Shown: positions 59,460 through 64,000 of the stretch, piece after piece
Position numbering within the stretch: position 1 is the first letter of the stretch
Layout: each line of letters begins with the position of its first letter
DNA from: Streptomyces collinus Tu 365
Lineage (GTDB): Bacteria > Actinomycetota > Actinomycetes > Streptomycetales > Streptomycetaceae
Length of the DNA: 64,000 nucleotides
Assembly: GCF_000444875.1 (NCBI RefSeq)
Contig: NC_021985.1
Span: 1,302,001 to 1,366,000 of the forward strand
Direction: 5' to 3'
Made by a program: the position numbers and the translations under genes
The notes under the pieces: generated by a model
The model's database searches: none
What the model saw: the letters and a program-made list of their open reading frames with translations, nothing else
Told to the model about the DNA's origin: nothing

Positions 59460-60404
59460 ATGATGGTCCCCGTGGCACTGCTGCTGCTCGGCACCCTGAC
59501 CGCCGTCGTCGGCCCGAGGCTGCTCGCCCGGGCCGACTGGCCGGACCGGGAACCCGTGGTCGCCCTGTGGGTGTGGCAGTGCGTGGTGGCGGCCGTACTG
59601 CTGTGCTGCGCGCTGTCGATGACACTCAGCGCGGCGGCGGCCTGGCAGGCGGTGCGCGGGCACGTCTTCGGGACGGCTCCGCGCCCGGTGGCCGAGGCCT
59701 ACGCCCTCGGCGCGGCGGGCCCCTGGGCGGCGACGACCGCGGTGGCCCTCGCCTGCGGCGGTCTGTGGAGCCTGGCGATGCTGGTCCGCGAGGTCGTACG
59801 GGCCAGGGCGCGACGGCGACGGCGGCGCACCGAACTCCTGGTCCGGGCCCCGCTGCTGCCGGGCGAGGCGTCGGCCGGCCGACGCCTGACGGTGCTGGAG
59901 GGCGAGCGTTCCGACGCCTGGTGGCTGCCCGGTACGGCGCCCCGGCTCGTCATCACCACGGCGGCCCTGCGCCGCCTCAAAGGACGTCAGTTGGACGCGC
60001 TGCTCGCCCACGAGCAGGGACACGACCGCGCGCGCCACGACTGGCTGCTGCACTGCTCGGCCGCGCTGGCCGGCGGTTTCCCCCAGGTGCCGGTGTTCGC
60101 CGCGTTCCGCGACGAGATGCACCGGCTGGTCGAGTTGGCCGCCGACGACACGGCCTCCCGGCGCTTCGGCAGGCTGACCACGGCACTGGCGCTCGTCGAA
60201 CTCAACGAGGACCGGGGCGTGTTCGGCCCCTGCCCCGCCCCCGAGGCACACGTCCCGCGGCGCGTGCACCGGTTGCTCACCCCTGCGGACCGCCTCCCGC
60301 CCCTGCACCGCCTGCGCCTGACCGCCGTGGCCGCGCTGGTGCCGGTGCTCCCGCTCCTGGTGGCCCTCGTACCGGGCCTGCGCGCCATGGGCTGGCTCCA
60401 CTGA
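59460..60404 (+). CDS. M56-family (BlaR1-like) membrane metallopeptidase
   Basis: A 314-residue membrane zinc protease. Membrane helices lie near 3-23, 34-60 and 85-112, and one near the C-terminus. The cytoplasmic catalytic motif is HEQGH (184-188) in LLAHEQGHDRARHDW, and ELAADDTAS supplies the downstream metal glutamate. BlaR1/MecR1 homologues signal antibiotic stress through a paired BlaI repressor, but no BlaI-type gene lies adjacent here. TAGGGT (59447-59452) ends 7 nt before ATG 59460. Confidence 0.88.
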   Translation: MMVPVALLLLGTLTAVVGPRLLARADWPDREPVVALWVWQCVVAAVLLCCALSMTLSAAAAWQAVRGHVFGTAPRPVAEAYALGAAGPWAATTAVALACGGLWSLAMLVREVVRARARRRRRRTELLVRAPLLPGEASAGRRLTVLEGERSDAWWLPGTAPRLVITTAALRRLKGRQLDALLAHEQGHDRARHDWLLHCSAALAGGFPQVPVFAAFRDEMHRLVELAADDTASRRFGRLTTALALVELNEDRGVFGPCPAPEAHVPRRVHRLLTPADRLPPLHRLRLTAVAALVPVLPLLVALVPGLRAMGWLH

Positions 60405-60426
60405 CGCCCTGGCCGGCGGACCGCGT

Positions 60427-60496
60427 CCGGCTCGCGTCGCCCGGCTTGCCTCGCACGGCTCACGTCGTGCGGCTCGCCTCGCCCGGCTTCCACGAC
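60427..60496. repeat. 14-bp imperfect tandem repeat, five copies
   Basis: Five units of 14 bp from 60427, shaped like [CAG]CGGCTCGC-TCGC: CCGGCTCGCGTCGC, CCGGCTTGCCTCGC, ACGGCTCACGTCGT, GCGGCTCGCCTCGC, then a decayed fifth. They lie between the M56 peptidase stop codon and the HAD gene. Confidence 0.8.
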
Positions 60497-60535
60497 GCGT
60501 GGCCATGAGCGGATCTCCCGCACTAGAGTCCCCGC

Positions 60536-61225
60536 ATGGCTGCCGTGCTCTTCGACTTCTCCGGAACGCTGTTCCGCATCGAGTCCACCGAGTCCTGGTT
60601 GCGCGCCGTGCTGGCGGCGGCCGGACTCGCCCTGCCCGAGGCCGAACTGGCCGAGAAGGCAAAAGCGTTGGAGGTGGCCGGGGCGCTGGCCGGCGGGGCG
60701 GAGCCGGTGGAGCTGCCGGAGCACCTCGTCGAGGCGTGGGCGGTGCGGGACGAGAGCGCGGCACTGCACCGGGCCGCCTACACCGCCCTGTCGCGGCGCG
60801 TGCCGTTGCCCGACGCGGCCCTGCACGACGCGCTGTACGAGCGGCACATGACCCCCGCGGCCTGGGCCCCGTACCCGGACACCGCCCACGTGCTGCGCAC
60901 ACTGCGCGAGCGCGGAACCCGCGTGGGGGTGGTCAGCAACATCGGCTGGGACCTGCGCCCGGTCTTCCGCGAGCACGGTCTCGACGCCTGTGTCGACGTC
61001 TACACACTGTCGTACGAGCACGGCGTGCAGAAGCCGGACCCACGGCTGTTCTCGACGGCCTGCGCCGAACTGGGCGCGGATCCGCGGGACGTGGTGATGG
61101 TCGGCGACAGCAGGTCCGCCGACGGCGGCGCCGCCGCGCTCGGCTGCCGCGTGCACTTCGTGGACCATCTCCCGGTGGCACAGCGGCCGGACGCGCTGCT
61201 GCCGGTGCTGGGCATGGTGGCCTGA
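60536..61225 (+). CDS. HAD-superfamily hydrolase
   Basis: A 229-residue HAD-IA phosphatase-like protein. Motif I is D7-F-S-G-T (second Asp replaced by Ser9), motif II VVSNIGWD, motif III lysine KPDPRLFSTA, and motif IV VMVGDSRSADGGAA. The helical cap sits between about 15 and 105. The missing second aspartate suggests a haloacid-dehalogenase-like or altered chemistry, not classic phosphatase action. ATG 60536 follows TAGAGT by 6 nt with no ribosome-binding site. Confidence 0.85.
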   Translation: MAAVLFDFSGTLFRIESTESWLRAVLAAAGLALPEAELAEKAKALEVAGALAGGAEPVELPEHLVEAWAVRDESAALHRAAYTALSRRVPLPDAALHDALYERHMTPAAWAPYPDTAHVLRTLRERGTRVGVVSNIGWDLRPVFREHGLDACVDVYTLSYEHGVQKPDPRLFSTACAELGADPRDVVMVGDSRSADGGAAALGCRVHFVDHLPVAQRPDALLPVLGMVA

Positions 61226-61400
61226 CCACCGCGGTGGCTCCCGGACGTGCGGAGGCCACGGCCGAGCGACGTTCCACCTGCCCGAGCTGCTGCTGTTCGG
61301 TGTCGCTGTCGATCTGCCCGGCGGAGACCGCCGCCCGGAGCCTGCGCCCGTCCTCGACGATCTCCGTGAACCTGTGCAGGAGCCGCTGGTCCTGTTCCAT
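60933..61400 (-). CDS. Possible short gene antisense to the HAD 3' end
   Basis: From ATG 61400, with GAGGAGG 7 nt upstream, the first 50 codons look authentic: MEQDQRLLHRFTEIVEDGRR, then LRAAVSAGQIDSDTEQQQLG, with high third-position GC and a helical, charged composition. After that the frame runs without a stop for about 290 bp antisense into the HAD gene and becomes Pro/Arg-rich. It may be a small protein that lost its stop codon, or a gene remnant. No family is recognised. Confidence 0.4.
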   Translation of the reverse strand: MEQDQRLLHRFTEIVEDGRRLRAAVSAGQIDSDTEQQQLGQVERRSAVASARPGATAVVRPPCPAPAAARPAAVPPGDGPRSARGSRARRRRRRRTCCRRPSPRPADPRPVRRRPSRTAVGPASARRARTTVCRRRHRRRDRARGRPGAGPSRCC

Positions 61401-61580
61401 GTCGCACGCCTCCTCGGCCGGGCGTCCGTGCCCCACTCCAAGGAGGCGGGGACAGGTGTGCGACAGCTGCGGCGCAACCGCTTGCCAAGCCGTCCGTCCG
61501 AGACGATCCCCCGCGTCGCCCCAGACGGACGGCAGCTCTGAGCGGGCCCCGCGCAGGGCGGTGCCACCGCGTTGAGTATA

Positions 61581-61601
61581 GTTGGCTGGCAGCCAGTCAA
61601 C
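61581..61601. promoter_or_regulatory. Autoregulatory TetR operator
   Basis: A 21-bp palindrome with a single mismatched pair: left arm GTTG(G)CTGGC, central A, right arm GCCAG(T)CAAC. It starts at the end of a TATAGT -10 box (61577-61582) and ends 14 bp before the tetR start codon, so the bound repressor would cover the transcription start. Confidence 0.8.
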
Positions 61602-61615
61602 GCAGGAGTTACAGG

Positions 61616-62281
61616 ATGTCCCCGCGCAGCGCCTCGGTCAATGAAGAGTTGCGCCGACGTTCCCGGGAGCGGCTGCTGCAGGCCGCGGTGGAGCTCGTCG
61701 ACGAGCACGGCTTCGAGGCCACCACGCTGACCGACATCGCCGACCGCGCGGGTTCCGCGCGCGGCCTGGTGTCGTACTACTTCCCCGGCAAGCGCCAGTT
61801 GGTCCAGTCCGCCGTGCACCGGCTGATGCACCGCACGCTGGAGGAGGCGCTGGAGCGGGAACCGCGCACCGACGACGGCCGGGAGCGGCTGGCCCGGGCC
61901 GTCGACTCGATCCTGGGCCTCGCCCGCGACCGGCCGGTCCTGATGCGGCAGCACATGGCGGGGCTGCTCCAGGCCGAGGGCTTCGTGCAGTGCCCGGAGC
62001 AGCGGCGGCTCTCGGAACTGCTGAGCGACACGGTCGCCCGGTACGGCTCCGCGGACGTGACGGCCGACTACCCCCTGCTGCGTGCCCTGCTCATGGGAGC
62101 GGTGTTCTCCGCGCTGGTGCCGGGAGTGCCGATGCCCGTCCCGGTGCTGCGCGCCGAACTCTTCAAGCGCTACGGCCTCGAATGGGAGCTGGGCGCCCCG
62201 CCGGGCAGCGACGCGGACGCCGAGGGCTGCCGTGAGCACGACCTCTCCCGCTTCTTCGCCACCGAGGAGCGGGGCGAGTAG
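61616..62281 (+). CDS. TetR-family regulator
   Basis: A 221-residue TetR repressor. The helix-turn-helix is about 19-66 (LQAAVELVDEHGFEATTLTDIADRAGSARGLVSYYFPGKRQLV). The C-terminal ligand domain includes DRPVLMRQHMAGLLQAEGFVQCPEQ and ends with an acidic tail. It is not paired with an adjacent divergent gene; the strong palindrome just upstream predicts autorepression. AGGAG lies upstream of ATG 61616. The FprA-like gene follows 247 bp downstream. Confidence 0.9.
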   Translation: MSPRSASVNEELRRRSRERLLQAAVELVDEHGFEATTLTDIADRAGSARGLVSYYFPGKRQLVQSAVHRLMHRTLEEALEREPRTDDGRERLARAVDSILGLARDRPVLMRQHMAGLLQAEGFVQCPEQRRLSELLSDTVARYGSADVTADYPLLRALLMGAVFSALVPGVPMPVPVLRAELFKRYGLEWELGAPPGSDADAEGCREHDLSRFFATEERGE

Positions 62282-62528
62282 CGGAGCCGGGCAAGCAGTC
62301 CCGCTCGGCCGCGGCCGGGGGGCGGGCAGCCCTCCGGCCCCGGAACGCGCAAGGGCCCCTGAGCAAGCGCGGAGCACCACTGCGGCCGGCTCGTCGCCCG
62401 GTCCCCCGGCCGGCCCCGACGCCCGGAGGCGTGCCCGCTTCACCCCGCCGGCCCCTGCCGCCCGCGTCCCCGCGGTGCCATGCTGGAGCCGTCCGCACAC
62501 CCTCCTCCTTCGGGCAAGGAGTACCGCC

Positions 62529-63869
62529 GTGCTGCGTGTCGCCGTCGTCGGATCCGGGCCGAGCGGGTGTTACATCGCCCAGACCCTGGTACAGCTCGAC
62601 CCCGAGGTGCGGGTGGACGTGCTCGACCGGCTGCCGTGCCCCTACGGTCTGGTGCGCTACGGCGTGGCCCCGGACCACGAGAAGATCAAGTCCCTCCAGG
62701 GGAGCCTGCGCACGGTGCTGGAGCACGAGCGCGTGCGCTTCCTCGGCGGGGTCAGGGTGGCCGGGCCCGGCGGGCTGTCCGTGGCGCGCCTGCGGAGCCT
62801 TTACCACGCGGTGGTGTACTGCGTGGGTGCCGCCGCGGACCGGCGTCTCGGCATCCCCGGCGAGGAGCTGCCGGGCAGCTGGTCGGCCACCGAGTTCGTG
62901 TCCTGGTACAGCGCGCACCCGGACGCCGCCGACGCCGGCTTCGTGCGCGGTGTCCGGTCGGCGGTCGTGATCGGCGTCGGCAACGTGGCGGTGGACGTCA
63001 CCCGGATGCTGGTGCGCGGAGCCGGGGAGCTGCGCCCGACGGACATGCCGCAGGCGGCGCTGGACGCGCTGGCGGCGAGCGGGGTCGCCGAGGTCCACAT
63101 GGTCGGCCGGCGTGGTCCTTCGCAGGCGCGTTTCACCACCAAGGAGCTGCGCGAGCTGGGCGGCCTGCCCGGCACCGAGGTGGTCGTGGAACCGGCCGAG
63201 CTGGCGCTGGACCCGGCTTGTGCCGACGCCGCCGCGCTGCCCGCCGTGCAGCGCCGGAACGTGGAGGCCATGCGCGGGTGGGCGGCCGCCGGACCGGCGA
63301 GTCCGGGGCGCCGGATCCGGCTGCGGTTCTTCCTGCGGCCCGTGGAAGTGCTGGCGGACGGCGGCCGGGTGGGAGGCGTGCGCTTCGAGCGGACGGCGCC
63401 GGACGGGCACGGCGGCGTGACGGGCACCGGACGGTACGAGGACGTGCCGGCGCAGTTGGTGCTGCGCTCGGTGGGCTATCGCGGAGTGCCTCTGGAGGGG
63501 TTGCCGTTCGACCCGGTGAACGGGACCGTGCCGCACCGTGAGGGCCGGGTGCTGCGCGACGGCGTCACCTCGCCGGGCGAGTACGTGGCCGGATGGATCA
63601 AGCGCGGTCCGACGGGTGTCATCGGCACCAACCGGCCGTGCGCCAAGGAGACGGCGACCTCCCTGCTCGCGGACGCGCCCGCGCTCGCGCGAACCGAGGT
63701 GCCGGGGGACGCGCTCCCCGCGCTGCGGGCGGCGGGCCTCGAACCGGTGCCATGGGCGGGCTGGCAGGCGATCGAGCGTGCCGAGGCCGAACTGGGTGCC
63801 CGGCTGGGCCGTGTCGTGGTCAAACTGGCCGACTGGGACGCGCTCATGGGGGCGGCGCGTACCGCCTGA
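62529..63869 (+). CDS. FprA-type ferredoxin/flavodoxin-NADP reductase
   Basis: A 446-residue glutathione-reductase-like flavoenzyme of the adrenodoxin-reductase/FprA class that transfers electrons from NADPH to ferredoxin. The FAD motif VVGSGPSGCYIAQTL (6-20) is followed by YGLVRYGVAPDHEKIK, the NADP motif VIGVGNVAVDVTRML, VGRRGPSQARFTTKELREL and the terminal GWIKRGPTGVIGTNRPCAKET. Such enzymes support cytochrome P450 systems; no P450 is adjacent. GTG 62529 has AAGGAG upstream. Length matches the family (about 450). Confidence 0.93.
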   Translation: MLRVAVVGSGPSGCYIAQTLVQLDPEVRVDVLDRLPCPYGLVRYGVAPDHEKIKSLQGSLRTVLEHERVRFLGGVRVAGPGGLSVARLRSLYHAVVYCVGAAADRRLGIPGEELPGSWSATEFVSWYSAHPDAADAGFVRGVRSAVVIGVGNVAVDVTRMLVRGAGELRPTDMPQAALDALAASGVAEVHMVGRRGPSQARFTTKELRELGGLPGTEVVVEPAELALDPACADAAALPAVQRRNVEAMRGWAAAGPASPGRRIRLRFFLRPVEVLADGGRVGGVRFERTAPDGHGGVTGTGRYEDVPAQLVLRSVGYRGVPLEGLPFDPVNGTVPHREGRVLRDGVTSPGEYVAGWIKRGPTGVIGTNRPCAKETATSLLADAPALARTEVPGDALPALRAAGLEPVPWAGWQAIERAEAELGARLGRVVVKLADWDALMGAARTA

Positions 63870-64000
63870 CCGACTCCCGCGCGGACCGGAGACGTGCCGC
63901 GCGAGGCGTCGCGCTGTCCGGCGGCAAGGACTACGGGACGAAGCGCCTGTACGGCACCGGCGACCTCGGCACCGACGGGCAGAACGAGAGCCAGGACCGA
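63870..64000. other. Unassigned right edge
   Basis: 131 bp after the FprA-like stop codon. On the plus strand the last 27 codons read GGKDYGTKRLYGTGDLGTDG and onward, faintly like FG-GAP/VCBS-type repeats (GDL-DG), but too short to assign. No start codon with a ribosome-binding site is visible. Confidence 0.25.

Noticed and set aside
1..64000. Mobile element, prophage, integron or CRISPR array
   Set aside because: No transposase, integrase, recombinase, terminal inverted repeats or regularly spaced repeats were seen; tandem repeats are short and intergenic.
1..64000. Secondary-metabolite gene cluster
   Set aside because: The only candidates (GGR-like flavoprotein, flavin reductase, FprA-like reductase, SRPBCC protein) are scattered and no synthase is present.

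Overview
The window reads as chromosomal DNA of a Streptomyces species or a very close relative. The base composition is very GC-rich with a strong third-position GC bias. The gene families are typical of the genus: TerD proteins, Rv1733c-like and SHOCT membrane proteins, DUF6421 and DUF6986, a mycothiol-dependent isomerase, a deazaflavin-dependent reductase, FprA-type ferredoxin reductase, DUF5134 and many one-component regulators. Many genes have no Shine-Dalgarno and instead carry a -10-like hexamer 6-8 nt before the start codon, as expected for leaderless actinobacterial mRNAs. I saw no rRNA, tRNA, CRISPR array, insertion sequence, prophage or large biosynthetic cluster. This is a housekeeping and accessory region with about 70 genes and one clear pseudogene.

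Layout. 1-6.5 kb: partial SDR, Nudix hydrolase, apolipoprotein N-acyltransferase with a PH-like membrane protein, an Asp/Glu racemase divergent from an HpnB-like glycosyltransferase, and a tandem TerD protein. 6.7-12.6 kb: Pro/Gln/Tyr-rich protein, MOSC protein, a candidate 28-codon ORF, an Rv1733c-like protein, an unusual beta-helix/AAA+ fusion, then a frameshifted membrane-lipase pseudogene. 12.8-20.4 kb: DeoR regulator, SRPBCC protein, Cds1-type cysteine desulfhydrase, HATPase regulator, SHOCT protein, ROK regulator, AlkB. 20.4-27.1 kb: RlmG-like methyltransferase, an amino-sugar/tagatose module (class II aldolase, AgaS-like SIS protein, divergent DeoR regulator with an inverted-repeat operator), MFS permease, MDMPI enzyme. 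27.1-37.9 kb: regulator/target pairs (MarR with a DHA2 pump, a two-component system, TetR with a quinone oxidoreductase, TetR with a deazaflavin reductase), then a geranylgeranyl-reductase-like flavoprotein, an M20 dipeptidase and an MBL-fold protein. 38-42.5 kb: an ATPase-Nudix fusion, a small secreted protein, a ROK kinase divergent from a LacI regulator. 43-47.6 kb: DUF6986 aldolase-like protein, etfBA, flavin reductase, thioredoxin. 47.8-56 kb: PlsC, transglutaminase-like protein, the overlapping operon DUF6421-SDR-threonine aldolase, GDPD, GNAT and VOC proteins. 56-64 kb: FUSC transporter with its MarR regulator, DUF5134 protein, M56 peptidase, HAD hydrolase, TetR regulator, FprA-like ferredoxin reductase, and an unassigned tail.

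Three patterns stand out. First, local regulators sit beside or divergent from their likely targets, and palindromes in the shared intergenic DNA give concrete operator predictions. Second, there is no single system; the most unusual proteins are the beta-helix/AAA+ fusion at 8991 and the DUF6421 protein at 51546, which has two metallopeptidase-like motifs. Third, short imperfect tandem repeats (7-45 bp units) recur in intergenic DNA, often right after stop codons, alongside very strong hairpin terminators.
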